From the NCBI GenBank assembly GCA_910586775.1, contig CAJUJN010000017.1:6832-70831 (forward strand): a DNA stretch of 64,000 bases. Direction: 5' to 3'. The stretch is from an uncultured Acetatifactor sp. (GTDB lineage Bacteria; Bacillota; Clostridia; Lachnospirales; Lachnospiraceae). This document shows positions 48,677 through 57,417 of the stretch, one piece after another. The notes beneath the pieces are model-generated. The model did not search any database and was not told the origin of the DNA. It was given only the letters and a program-made list of their open reading frames with translations. Each line of letters begins with the position of its first letter. The stretch's first letter is position 1. A program made the position numbers and the translations under genes.

Positions 48677-51112
48677 ATGTCAATTAAGATTGCGCTTGCA
48701 GGAAATCCAAACTGCGGTAAGACAACATTATTTAATGCACTGACCGGTTCCAATCAGTTTGTGGGTAACTGGCCCGGAGTTACGGTAGAGAAAAAGGAAG
48801 GAAAACTGAAACGTTCTTATGCGTCAGCAGGAGCCGATGAAGTTATTATTATGGACCTGCCCGGTATCTATTCTTTATCTCCTTACACATTGGAGGAGGT
48901 GGTGGCAAGGAATTATCTGATCAACGAGCGTCCCGATGCTATCATCAATATCGTGGACGGTACGAATATCGAGAGAAATCTGTATCTTTCCACTCAGATT
49001 ATGGAACTGGGTATTCCCGTGGTCATGGCGGTGAATATGATGGATATTCTGGAGAAATCCGGCGACAGAATACATACAGATAAGCTTGCGAAGAAGTTGG
49101 GATGTGAAGTGGTGGAAATCTCCGCTCTGAAGGGAAACGGCATTGATAAGGCAGCCGCCAGGGCGGTATCTCTGGCACAGAAAAAAACAGTTGCCGTGCC
49201 GGTACATTCGTTTGCACAGAACGTAGAAGCGGTTATCAAAAGGGTGGAGGGGAGACTGGGAAGTGATATTCCCGCAGAGCAGAGACGTTTCTTCGCCGTC
49301 AAGCTTCTGGAAAAGGATGACAAAATCGGAGCCATGATGAAGGCGGCGCCGGATGTCTCAGCGGAGATTAACGAGTTGGAGGAAGCCTTTGATGATGATA
49401 CGGAGAGTATCATCACCAATGAGAGATATGAATACATTTCTTCCATAATAAAGGAATGCCACACGAAAAAGGGCGGCAAGGGAAACGAGAAATTGTCTGT
49501 ATCCGACCGGATTGACAGGATCGTGACCAACAGATGGGCTGCGCTTCCTGTTTTTGCGGTGGTCATGACTATCATATACTATATATCGGTGACGTCGGTG
49601 GGAACCATTGCAACCGATTGGGCCAATGACGGTGTGTTCGGAGACGGATGGCATCTGTTCGGCATCGGCGGCTCCGCTTATGATGAGGCATGTGGGGAAT
49701 ATGCGGAAAGCACCCTGTTTACGGATGAACTGAGGGCAACTGTAGGGGCTGCGGCAGAGGCAGGCGTTATCGGTGCCGAAGACATTCTTGGCTCCATTGA
49801 AGAAGGGGACTTCGGTGGTTTTGACGAAAATTACGGTTCCTACGGCGATTCTCTGGCGGAAGCGGGATATGATATCTCCGAAATCGTGGATCCGTTGATG
49901 GAGGAGGCTCCTGATCCGGCAGATTACGGTGTATGGGTGCCCGGTATTCCTGTTTTGGTTGAAAGTGGACTGGAGGCTGTAGGATGCTCCGAATGGCTTA
50001 TGAGCCTTATCCTGGACGGTATCATCGGCGGCGTGGGCGCTGTGCTGGGTTTTGTGCCTCAGATGCTGGTGTTGTTTATTTTCCTGGCGTTTCTGGAAGC
50101 CTGCGGTTATATGGCGAGAGTTGCCTTTATTATGGACAGAATTTTCCGGAAATTCGGACTTTCGGGCAAATCATTCATCCCCATGCTGATTGGAAGCGGC
50201 TGCGGTGTGCCCGGTATCATGGCTTCCCGTACCATTGAGAACGACAGGGACAGGAAGATGACGATCATGACTACAACATTTATCCCATGCGGTGCCAAAC
50301 TGCCTATCATCTCCCTGATTGCCACGGCTCTGTTCGGCGGCTCCTGGCTGATTGCGGTAAGCGCTTACTTTCTGGGAGTTGCGGCAATTGTTATCTCGGG
50401 TATTATATTAAAGAAGACAAAAATGTTTGCAGGTGACCCGGCTCCTTTCGTTATGGAACTGCCTGCCTACCATTGGCCTACAGTGAGCAATGTCCTGCGG
50501 AGCATGTGGGAGAGAGGCTGGTCCTTTATTAAGAAGGCAGGTACGATCATTTTACTTTCCTCAATCGTGATCTGGGCAGGCTCCTGCTTCGGCATGGTAG
50601 AAGGAAGCTTTGGATTCAGCACGGAACTGGAGCTTTCCGACAGTGTCCTGGGTGTCATAGGAAACGGGATCAAGTGGATCTTCAAACCGCTGGGATTTGA
50701 CAATGCCACCGCAGCCATCGCCACCATCATGGGCCTGGTTGCAAAGGAAGAAGTGGTTGGAGTCTTCGGTGTGCTTGACTTCGTGAGTATGAGTAAGGCA
50801 GCCGCCTATTCTTTCCTGGCATTTAACCTGCTGTGCGCTCCCTGCTTTGCGGCCATCGGTGCCATCAAGAGAGAGATGAACAGTGCAAAATGGACCTGGT
50901 TTGCCATTGGCTATCAGTGCGGACTGGCTTACATGGTCTCTCTGGTAATCTATCAGTTGGGAAGCCTCTTTGGCGGCAACGGAAATGTACCGGGTGTCAT
51001 TGTGTCACTGCTGTTGGTGGCCGGTGTCTGTTATCTGCTGTTCAGGCCTTATAAAGAGAGCCGGACATTGGACATGAATTTGGGAAAACTTTCAAAAGGC
51101 AAGGCCGTATAA
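48677..51112 (+). CDS. feoB: Ferrous iron transport protein B
   Basis: 811 residues. The cytoplasmic G domain shows GNPNCGKTTLFNALTG (G1, near residue 9), GVTVEKKEG (G2), DLPGIYSL (G3), NMMD (G4) and ISALKG (G5). A helical GDI-like domain and the membrane part with Gate motifs follow (GFVPQMLVLFIFLAFLEACG, LIGSGCGVPGIMASRTI, FIPCGAKLPIISL). An acidic insertion (about residues 325-425) lies after the first membrane helix and probably faces outside. FeoB imports Fe(II). The gene has its own operator upstream and a terminator downstream. Confidence 0.96.
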   Translation: MSIKIALAGNPNCGKTTLFNALTGSNQFVGNWPGVTVEKKEGKLKRSYASAGADEVIIMDLPGIYSLSPYTLEEVVARNYLINERPDAIINIVDGTNIERNLYLSTQIMELGIPVVMAVNMMDILEKSGDRIHTDKLAKKLGCEVVEISALKGNGIDKAAARAVSLAQKKTVAVPVHSFAQNVEAVIKRVEGRLGSDIPAEQRRFFAVKLLEKDDKIGAMMKAAPDVSAEINELEEAFDDDTESIITNERYEYISSIIKECHTKKGGKGNEKLSVSDRIDRIVTNRWAALPVFAVVMTIIYYISVTSVGTIATDWANDGVFGDGWHLFGIGGSAYDEACGEYAESTLFTDELRATVGAAAEAGVIGAEDILGSIEEGDFGGFDENYGSYGDSLAEAGYDISEIVDPLMEEAPDPADYGVWVPGIPVLVESGLEAVGCSEWLMSLILDGIIGGVGAVLGFVPQMLVLFIFLAFLEACGYMARVAFIMDRIFRKFGLSGKSFIPMLIGSGCGVPGIMASRTIENDRDRKMTIMTTTFIPCGAKLPIISLIATALFGGSWLIAVSAYFLGVAAIVISGIILKKTKMFAGDPAPFVMELPAYHWPTVSNVLRSMWERGWSFIKKAGTIILLSSIVIWAGSCFGMVEGSFGFSTELELSDSVLGVIGNGIKWIFKPLGFDNATAAIATIMGLVAKEEVVGVFGVLDFVSMSKAAAYSFLAFNLLCAPCFAAIGAIKREMNSAKWTWFAIGYQCGLAYMVSLVIYQLGSLFGGNGNVPGVIVSLLLVAGVCYLLFRPYKESRTLDMNLGKLSKGKAV

Positions 51113-51135
51113 CGGTTCGGTTTCAAAACCTTTAA

Positions 51136-51170
51136 AAATCGTCGTTTCCGGAAGGAGCGGCGGTTTTCTT
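51136..51170 (+). terminator. Terminator after feoB
   Basis: AAATCGTCG / CGGCGGTTT (51136-51144 with 51158-51166, two G-U pairs), then TCTTTT. Confidence 0.75.
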
Positions 51171-51197
51171 TTAAGTAAATTATTAAAAAAATCAATC

Positions 51198-51226
51198 TTG
51201 TAAAGTCCGGATAGATATGCTATATT
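51198..51226 (+). promoter_or_regulatory. Promoter of the XRE-cupin regulator
   Basis: TTGTAA (51198-51203), 17-base spacer, TATATT (51221-51226), 49 bases before the start codon. Confidence 0.65.
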
Positions 51227-51275
51227 ATCTGCGTTACTATACTTTGATACAAAAAAACATATGACAGGTGACACC

Positions 51276-51833
51276 ATGGGAAAATTTTCACTGAGAATAG
51301 GAGAACGATTGAAAGAGATACGCAATATCCGGCAGCTGACACTGGACGATGTTGCGAAGATGACAGGGGTCAGTAAGCCTATGCTGGGCCAGATAGAACG
51401 CGGACAGTCATCACCGACCATAAACACATTGTGGAAGATATCTACGGGTTTGAAGATACCGCTGACCTTTTTCTGTAAGCAGGAAGAGGCGGATTTTCAG
51501 ATAGTCGGTATTGAGGATACGGAGCAGATTACGGAAGAGGACGGAGGAATGAGGGCGTATGCCATGTTCCCATTTGATCCGGTCCGTAATGTGGAGGTCT
51601 TTTTCCTTGAACTGGATGCGCGTGTAAGGCATTCGTCGGAGTCTCAGAGGAGAGGCGTGGAGAAATACATATTTGTGACTGACGGGACTCTGAAAGTGAT
51701 TATCGGGGAGGAGGAAATCGTGCTAACGCCCAAACAGTTCCTGCGCTTCCGGGCGGACGTTGCTCATGTGTACTATAATTTTTCGGATAGTCACTGTACT
51801 TTTTATGATATGATCTTCTACCCGAGTGAGTGA
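51276..51833 (+). CDS. XRE-family regulator with cupin sensor domain
   Basis: About 185 residues from ATG 51276 (MGKFSLRIGERLKEIRNIRQ); AGGTGA is 5 bases upstream, favouring it over ATG 51261. The N-terminal helix-turn-helix reads LTLDDVAKMTGVSKPMLGQI, ERGQSSPTINTLWKISTGL. The C-terminal cupin barrel (about 75-185) has EKYIFVTDGTLKVIIGEEEI and FRADVAHVYYNFSDSHCTF. Family members (PuuR/SinR-like) respond to small ligands and control nearby or amino-acid/polyamine genes. The target here is not evident. A terminator follows. Confidence 0.9.
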   Translation: MGKFSLRIGERLKEIRNIRQLTLDDVAKMTGVSKPMLGQIERGQSSPTINTLWKISTGLKIPLTFFCKQEEADFQIVGIEDTEQITEEDGGMRAYAMFPFDPVRNVEVFFLELDARVRHSSESQRRGVEKYIFVTDGTLKVIIGEEEIVLTPKQFLRFRADVAHVYYNFSDSHCTFYDMIFYPSE

Positions 51834-51869
51834 TGATAGAAATCAGAACAGAGGAAGCTTCCGGAAAAG

Positions 51870-51897
51870 GGAATTGCGGTGTGCAGTTCCTTTTTTT
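51870..51897 (+). terminator. Terminator after the XRE-cupin gene
   Basis: GGAATTGC / GCAGTTCC (51870-51877 with 51883-51890, one wobble) followed by a run of seven T. Confidence 0.8.
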
Positions 51898-52042
51898 GAG
51901 TGGAAAGTGTTCCCAGTCTGAAATTTTCTTCGAATCTGCTTCAAACTGCTTCAAACACCCGGCCATGTGAAAAATCTGCCGGATCATTTTGAGGGAGTTT
52001 TATGGGACTTGTAATTTAGTATAATTTAGCCATTAAAAATCA

Positions 52043-52091
52043 TTGACAAAAACGAACAAATGTTTTATTCTATACAAAGAACATTTGTTCT
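52043..52091 (+). promoter_or_regulatory. Promoter flanked by two LexA/SOS-type boxes
   Basis: TTGACA (52043-52048), 17-base spacer, TATTCT (52066-52071). Box 1 CGAACAAATGTTTT (52053-52066) fits the firmicute LexA consensus CGAACRNRYGTTYC at 13 of 14 positions and lies in the spacer. Box 2 AGAACATTTGTTCT (52078-52091) is a perfect palindrome 25 bases on, at the transcript start. Confidence 0.75.
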
Positions 52092-52118
52092 TTTCGAGAG
52101 GATATGAGGAGGCTGAAT

Positions 52119-52499
52119 ATGAGAAGAATGAGCAGAAGCGGATATGCGGCAGTTATAATGGTTTTGACGTTGTTTGCCTGTTGGTGCTGTGTTGGTACGG
52201 TAATGAGCAGGAGCGACCTGAGCGCAGCGGAGATGGAAGGTTATTATCAGGAGAAGGAAAAGGGGCTGGTAGAAGAGGCCAGAGCGTTTCTGAGCGGAGA
52301 AGGCTATATTTACAGCGGTGTGATGCTGACCAGAGTGGTTACTGCCGAAGGAAACAGGGAATACACGCTTACCGTACATCACGGTAAAATCGATAAGCTG
52401 GACGACGAGGGCAGGCAGATGCTGATGGAAGGCCTTGAAGGAATCGTATTTGAAGATGAGAACTGTAGTTTCAGACATGAATTTTTAATAAATGAATGA
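52119..52499 (+). CDS. Small single-pass membrane protein, probably SOS-induced
   Basis: About 126 residues from ATG 52119, which has AGGAGG 6 bases upstream; ATG 52104 contains that site and is less likely. A basic N-terminus (MRRMSRSGY) and one membrane helix (about residues 9-30, AAVIMVLTLFACWCCVGTVM) precede an extracytoplasmic or cytoplasmic domain of about 95 residues with GYIYSGVMLTRVVTAEGNRE and YTLTVHHGKIDKLDDEGRQM. I do not recognise the family. Two LexA-type boxes at the promoter suggest DNA-damage induction. Small SOS membrane proteins in other bacteria (YneA, SidA) stall cell division, so that is a reasonable but unproven role. Confidence 0.7.
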   Translation: MRRMSRSGYAAVIMVLTLFACWCCVGTVMSRSDLSAAEMEGYYQEKEKGLVEEARAFLSGEGYIYSGVMLTRVVTAEGNREYTLTVHHGKIDKLDDEGRQMLMEGLEGIVFEDENCSFRHEFLINE

Positions 52500-52509
52500 C
52501 AGAAATAAC

Positions 52510-52538
52510 ATGACATTTTTCGGAAATAGGGGTATACT
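52510..52538 (+). promoter_or_regulatory. Promoter of the DUF1653 gene
   Basis: ATGACA (52510-52515), 17-base spacer, TATACT (52533-52538), 63 bases before the start codon. Confidence 0.6.
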
Positions 52539-52600
52539 TTCTTTATGGACGGAGAAGAGGCCCGGCAATCAGAAAGAGACGGGCGGAAAGGGGACGGGAA

Positions 52601-53158
52601 ATGTCATTTATTCCAAAGCCACATGAGATTTACAGACATTTTAAAGGAAGCTTATATCAGATAACCGCTATTGCAGAGCATACAGAGACAGGGGAGCAGC
52701 TGGTTGTATATCAGGCGCTTTACGGTGATTTCAGGACTTATGCCAGGCCGCTTTCAATGTTTACGGAGGTACTGGACAGGGGGCGATACCCCGATGCGGA
52801 ACAGATGTTCCGCTTTGAACTGCAGGGGCCTGATGCGTCTCGGCAGAAGGAATTCATGAGGCCGGACGGACAGGCAGACTTCGCTTCATTGACAGATACG
52901 GAAGAAGCTTTCCGTGATTCGGAACAGGAAGAAGTCTCACTTGACCCGTTGGTACTGGAGTTCCTTGACTCTGACAGTTATGAGCAGCGGTTGAATATTC
53001 TGGCAGGACTGCATCACAGGATTACGGATGATATGATTACAACTATGGCGATAGCCTGCGATGTGGAGATAAATGACGGAGACCTTGAGGAACGGTATGA
53101 GGCGTTGAAAACCTGTCTGCTGACTCTGGAACGGTATGAGTGCAACAGACTGAGGTGA
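52601..53158 (+). CDS. DUF1653-domain protein
   Basis: 185 residues. The N-terminal 70 residues match DUF1653: IYRHFKGSLYQITAIAEHTE, LVVYQALYGDFRTYARPLSM and MFRFEL. The remaining 110 residues are acidic and helical (SLDPLVLEFLDSDSYEQRLN, ILAGLHHRITDDMITTMAIA), an extension common in Lachnospiraceae. DUF1653 proteins are small SH3-like and of unknown biochemical role. GGAAAGGGG precedes ATG 52601. The next gene starts 117 bases later on the same strand. Confidence 0.85.
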   Translation: MSFIPKPHEIYRHFKGSLYQITAIAEHTETGEQLVVYQALYGDFRTYARPLSMFTEVLDRGRYPDAEQMFRFELQGPDASRQKEFMRPDGQADFASLTDTEEAFRDSEQEEVSLDPLVLEFLDSDSYEQRLNILAGLHHRITDDMITTMAIACDVEINDGDLEERYEALKTCLLTLERYECNRLR

Positions 53159-53275
53159 AGTCTTCGTTTCGAAGGATGAGTGACTGCCGTGTAAACGACA
53201 TATCCTGCGCAGCAGGGGTTGCCGTAACAAAGTGTTTTCGGAAAGACAGAGGGGATGGGAAGGAAGAGGTGGCGT

Positions 53276-54220
53276 ATGGCGTATCATTTGGACAAAAAGA
53301 TGGTAATAGGGGTATCCTCGAGAGCATTGTTTGACCTGACCCTGGAAAATGAGATTTTTGAGAAAAAGGGACTGGAAGCATACTGCAGCTACCAGGTAGA
53401 GCATGAACAGGATATTTTAAAGCCGGGTCCGGGTTTTGAGCTGATCCGCTCGCTGCTTCGTTTGAATGAATACAGCAAAGAGGGGAATCTTGTGGAGGTC
53501 ATTATCATGTCACGCAACAGTCCGGATTCCTCGCTGCGCGTATTTAATGCCATTGCGCACTACGGTCTGGACATTACCCGTTCCGTGCTGGTAAGCGGTG
53601 CCTCTCTTGCGCCTTATCTGGAAGCGTTTCATACGGATCTGTTCCTGTCCGCCTATGAGGACGATGTACAGAGCGCCATAGATAGCGGTATAGCGGCGGG
53701 CATCATATGTACGGAGCACAAGGGTGACGGAAGCCGGGAAAAGCTGTCCGTATCCGGCGGAGAGTTCCAGATACGCATTGCGTTTGACGGGGATGCGGTA
53801 TTGTTTACGGATGAGTCGGAGCTGATTTTCAAGGAGAAGGGGCTGAACGCTTTTGAGGAAAATGAGAAGATGCTGGCCAGAGAACCTTTGGCAGAAGGGC
53901 CGTTTGCTCAGTTTTTAAAGAAGTTATCGGATTTGCAGAGAGAGTTGGGAGCCGGGGACTGCCCCATCAGGACGGCGTTGGTGACATCGCGCAGCGCTCC
54001 TGCCCACGAGAGGGTGATTCGGACTATGCGTTCGTGGAATGTGAGAGTAGATGAGGCTTTTTTTCTGGGGGGTCTGGAGAAGAGGGATGTATTGAAGGCA
54101 TTTGGGGCTCAGATTTTTTTTGATGATCAGTCGGTACATACAGCCAGTGCAGCGCAGGCTGTTCCGGCGGCAAGAGTGCCTTACAGGGCCGGGGGACAGC
54201 GCCTTTGCCGCGTCGTTTAG
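53276..54220 (+). CDS. Cytosolic 5'-nucleotidase (NT5C1-type)
   Basis: About 314 residues from ATG 53276 (MAYHLDKKMVIGVSSRALFD), with GAGGTGG just upstream; ATG 53255 is an alternative. Family PF06189-like features are SSRALFDLTLENEIFEKKGL, FELIRSLLRLNEYSKEGNLV, EVIIMSRNSPDSSLRVFNAI, IRIAFDGDAVLFTDESE and FFLGGLEKRDVLKAFGAQIF followed by FDDQ. These are HAD-like motifs with the DGD segment as catalytic Asp pair. It hydrolyses nucleoside monophosphates. The C-terminus VPYRAGG is normal up to VPY. The last 13 residues are odd, and a second frame over the same bases continues as protein-like sequence to 54284. Confidence 0.85.
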   Translation: MAYHLDKKMVIGVSSRALFDLTLENEIFEKKGLEAYCSYQVEHEQDILKPGPGFELIRSLLRLNEYSKEGNLVEVIIMSRNSPDSSLRVFNAIAHYGLDITRSVLVSGASLAPYLEAFHTDLFLSAYEDDVQSAIDSGIAAGIICTEHKGDGSREKLSVSGGEFQIRIAFDGDAVLFTDESELIFKEKGLNAFEENEKMLAREPLAEGPFAQFLKKLSDLQRELGAGDCPIRTALVTSRSAPAHERVIRTMRSWNVRVDEAFFLGGLEKRDVLKAFGAQIFFDDQSVHTASAAQAVPAARVPYRAGGQRLCRVV

Positions 54221-54365
54221 AGAATATGTGGGAAGGAAAGGGTTTTATAAGTTGTATTTCGGCAGGAAGGATTATTATAGATAGAAATTGCCAATACTGT
54301 ATTTGGATGGGATGTATGGCGGCTTCCGTGCCGACATATGGTTACAAAGGAGACAGCTGTTTCGA

Positions 54366-56249
54366 ATGGAATATAAATGTATTGTAGAGGGGCGTTTTCT
54401 GGAACGCCCTAATCGCTTTATCGCCATGGTGAAAATCGGAAATACCATGGCCGCCGCACAGGAACAGAATTCTGTCCGGATAGAAAAGGTGCATGTGAAA
54501 AATACCGGCAGATGCCGTGAGCTGCTCAGAGAAGGTGTCCGGGTATATCTGGAAAAGTGCGCAAATCCCGGGCGCAGTACGGCTTACGACCTTGTGGCGG
54601 TAGAGAAGGGAAATCGAGTGATCAACATTGATTCCCAGGCACCAAACCGGGCAGTGGGAGAATGGCTGCGAGCCGGCGGACTGTTTAAGGATATTGTGTC
54701 AGTAAAGCCGGAAGCCGTTTACGGGAATTCAAGATTCGACTTTTATGTGGAGACCGAAAGAGAAAAAATTTTCATGGAGGTAAAAGGTGTCACACTGGAA
54801 GAAGACGGCGTGGTGCGTTTCCCGGATGCGCCCTCGGAGCGGGCGGTAAAGCATGTGGAAGAACTGGCAGCAGCCCAAAAGGAGGGCTATCGTGTTTTTG
54901 TGATGTTTGTTATCCAGATGGAAGGAGTGGAATACTTTACTCCGAACAAGGACACGCATCCGCAGTTTGCCGAAGCCCTCTCCAGGGCAGCCGAAAACGG
55001 GGTGGAGATACTGGCATATGACTGTCTGGTAACGCCCGGGAGCATGCAGATCAATCGTCCTGTTCCGATACTTTTGAATCCCGGCATTAATGAAACCTTT
55101 AGAATTTCCTTAGGAAAGTATAAGCTTGCGGATATTCCCATTCCGCTGCTAAAATGGTATGATAAGAACAGACGTATTCTGCCATGGCGTGAAAATCCGG
55201 ATCCATATCGTGTGTGGGTGTCGGAAATTATGCTGCAGCAGACCAGAGTGGAGGCTGTCAAGCCTTACTTCGAACGCTTTATGAAAGCGCTTCCTGGTAT
55301 TGCGGCTCTTGCGCAGGCCGAAGAAGAGTTGTTACTGAAGCTGTGGGAGGGTCTCGGCTATTATAACCGGGTGCGCAACCTGCAGAAAGCTGCCATTCAG
55401 GTAGAGAAGCTGTATGACGGTCGGATGCCGGATACCTATGAGGAACTGCTTAGACTGTCCGGAATCGGAAGCTATACGGCAGGAGCCATCGCGTCCATCG
55501 CTTTCGGCCGAATGGTTCCTGCAGTGGACGGGAATGTGCTGCGCGTGGTGGCAAGACTCAGAAGGGATGAGCGTCTGGTCACGGACCCGAAGGTTAAGGA
55601 AGCAGTGGAGCAGGAGCTAAAGGAGATCATGCCCCCGGAACGGCCGGGTGATTTTAATCAGGCGATGATGGAGATCGGGGCATGTGTCTGTATTCCGAAT
55701 GGAGCGCCCCTGTGTGACAAATGCCCGTTGGAAAGCATCTGTATGGCTCACAAAACAGGAACGGAGCAGGCGTATCCGAAAAAACAGGCAAAGAAGCCCA
55801 GGAAAGTGGAAGAGAAAACCATTCTGATAGTGAGGGACGGAAACCGGGCGGCAATACGGAAGCGGGCAGGCAAAGGCCTGCTGGCCGGAATGTACGAGTT
55901 CCCTTCTATGGAAGGCTTCAGGACAGCTGAAGAAGTGGTGGATTACCTGGCTGATAATGGCCTGAAGATTCTGCATATTCGTCCATTGGAGACAGCAAAG
56001 CATATTTTTACGCACAAAGAATGGCATATGAAGGGCTACATGGTCAGAGTGGATGAGTTGGAGCCCCAAAAGGCAGGCGGCTTTACAGAGAGCTGGCTGT
56101 ACATTGAGCCGGAGGAGACAAGGGATAAATATCCCATTCCGTCTGCTTTCGGTGCATATACAAAATACCTTGACATCAGATTGGGCAAGGAAAGATATGA
56201 GGAGGACTTAAAAAGTGAAACTGTTGTCGATAGCAATCCCCTGCTATAA
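54366..56249 (+). CDS. mutY: SfsA-MutY fusion: SfsA nuclease-like domain joined to A/G-specific adenine glycosylase
   Basis: About 627 residues from ATG 54366 (MEYKCIVEGRFLERPNRFIA, the usual SfsA start). Residues 1-235 are SfsA-like, with NTGRCRELLREGVRVYLEK, SRFDFYVE and EVKGVTLEEDGVVRFPDAPS (nuclease-like acidic/Lys residues). Residues about 250-600 are MutY: LPWRENPDPYRVWVSEIMLQ with the catalytic Glu, the helix-hairpin-helix LSGIGSYTAGAIASIAFG with VDGN (catalytic Asp), the Fe-S ligands CIPNGAPLCDKCPLESIC, and a C-terminal Nudix-like 8-oxoG-recognition domain. MutY removes adenine opposite 8-oxoguanine. The join reads straight through with no stop. The end overlaps the next gene by 35 bases. 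Confidence 0.93.
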   Translation: MEYKCIVEGRFLERPNRFIAMVKIGNTMAAAQEQNSVRIEKVHVKNTGRCRELLREGVRVYLEKCANPGRSTAYDLVAVEKGNRVINIDSQAPNRAVGEWLRAGGLFKDIVSVKPEAVYGNSRFDFYVETEREKIFMEVKGVTLEEDGVVRFPDAPSERAVKHVEELAAAQKEGYRVFVMFVIQMEGVEYFTPNKDTHPQFAEALSRAAENGVEILAYDCLVTPGSMQINRPVPILLNPGINETFRISLGKYKLADIPIPLLKWYDKNRRILPWRENPDPYRVWVSEIMLQQTRVEAVKPYFERFMKALPGIAALAQAEEELLLKLWEGLGYYNRVRNLQKAAIQVEKLYDGRMPDTYEELLRLSGIGSYTAGAIASIAFGRMVPAVDGNVLRVVARLRRDERLVTDPKVKEAVEQELKEIMPPERPGDFNQAMMEIGACVCIPNGAPLCDKCPLESICMAHKTGTEQAYPKKQAKKPRKVEEKTILIVRDGNRAAIRKRAGKGLLAGMYEFPSMEGFRTAEEVVDYLADNGLKILHIRPLETAKHIFTHKEWHMKGYMVRVDELEPQKAGGFTESWLYIEPEETRDKYPIPSAFGAYTKYLDIRLGKERYEEDLKSETVVDSNPLL

Positions 56250-57240
56250 TTCCGAAGCTTATATGAGGAAATGTGTGGATTCTTTGCTGGCAGGCGGAGA
56301 AGACGTAGAGATCATCATTGTAGATGACGGCTCCAGGGACGGGACAGCTGAGATTGCGGATGAGTATGCCAATAAATATCCTGCCATTGTTAAGGTCGTA
56401 CACCAGGAAAACGGAGGTCACGGCTCTGCTGTCAATGCCGGTATCCAAAATGCGGAAGGGCTGTATTTTAAAGTGGTGGACAGCGACGACTGGGTAAAGA
56501 AAGAGGCTTATCTGCAGGTACTGGATAAGCTGAGGGAACTGGCAGGGGGGGCTTATGCGCTTGATATGCTTATCTGCAACTTTGTCTATGAGAAAGAAGG
56601 GGAGAAGCGGAAGAAGGTAATGCATTACCGCCATATCTTTCCGGAAGGAAGGCAATTTACCTGGGGGGACTGCCATCATTTTATAAAGGGGCATTATATT
56701 CTGATGCATTCGGTTATTTTCCGTACCAGGCTGCTGTGGGAATGTGGGTTGAAACTGCCGGATCATACTTTTTATGTGGACAATATCTATGTATTTGAGC
56801 CTCTGCCCTATGTGAGAAATATGTATTATATGGACGTGAACCTGTATCGCTATTATATTGGGCGGGAAGGGCAGTCCGTAAATGAGGAAATCATGATATC
56901 CAGGATTGACCAGCAGATTAAGGTGAACAAGATCATGATTGACTATATGGTGGATAAAAAGCAGGAAATATTGAAGGACAAGCGTCTGTATCAATATATG
57001 CGGAATTACCTGGAGATTATTACGACGGTGTCTTCTGTGCTGCTGATCCGTTCAGGTTCGGATGAGAATCTTGAGAAAAAGAAGGAACTGTGGAAATACC
57101 TGAAATCAAAGGACGGGACTTTGTATCTGTGGCTGCGCCATGGCCTGATGGGGAATGCGATGAACCTTCCGGGGCGCAGCGGGCGCAGGATTTCCGTCAG
57201 CGGATATAAAATCTGCCAGAAGATTTTTAAGTTTAATTGA
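56215..57240 (+). CDS. GT2-family glycosyltransferase
   Basis: 341 residues, GTG start 56215 with GAGGAGG upstream, overlapping the mutY end. The GT-A fold signature is complete: LSIAIPCYNSEAYMRKCVDS, IIIVDDGSRDGTAEIADEYA, NGGHGSAVNAGI, and the DSDDW metal/nucleotide-sugar motif (DxD). No membrane helix is apparent. Acceptor and donor are unknown; family 2 enzymes of this size commonly build cell-surface polysaccharide or glycolipid. A strong terminator follows. Confidence 0.9.
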   Translation: MKLLSIAIPCYNSEAYMRKCVDSLLAGGEDVEIIIVDDGSRDGTAEIADEYANKYPAIVKVVHQENGGHGSAVNAGIQNAEGLYFKVVDSDDWVKKEAYLQVLDKLRELAGGAYALDMLICNFVYEKEGEKRKKVMHYRHIFPEGRQFTWGDCHHFIKGHYILMHSVIFRTRLLWECGLKLPDHTFYVDNIYVFEPLPYVRNMYYMDVNLYRYYIGREGQSVNEEIMISRIDQQIKVNKIMIDYMVDKKQEILKDKRLYQYMRNYLEIITTVSSVLLIRSGSDENLEKKKELWKYLKSKDGTLYLWLRHGLMGNAMNLPGRSGRRISVSGYKICQKIFKFN

Positions 57241-57318
57241 CGGTCTGTCCGGAATATGGTGTCACCTGTGCAAAAGGGATAGTTTTCATAGGTCAAACCG
57301 TTAAGGAATTATGTGAAA

Positions 57319-57354
57319 GGGGCTGCCGGAATATTTTCCGACAGCCCCTTTTTT
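57319..57354 (+). terminator. Rho-independent terminator after the glycosyltransferase gene
   Basis: GGGGCTGCCGGAA / TTCCGACAGCCCC (57319-57331 with 57336-57348, one mismatch) followed by six T. Confidence 0.9.
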
Positions 57355-57417
57355 GAAACGCTTGTGCCGTATACTGGAAACAGATTGGATATTCTGGCGA
57401 ATGCTTCACTGCGTTGT

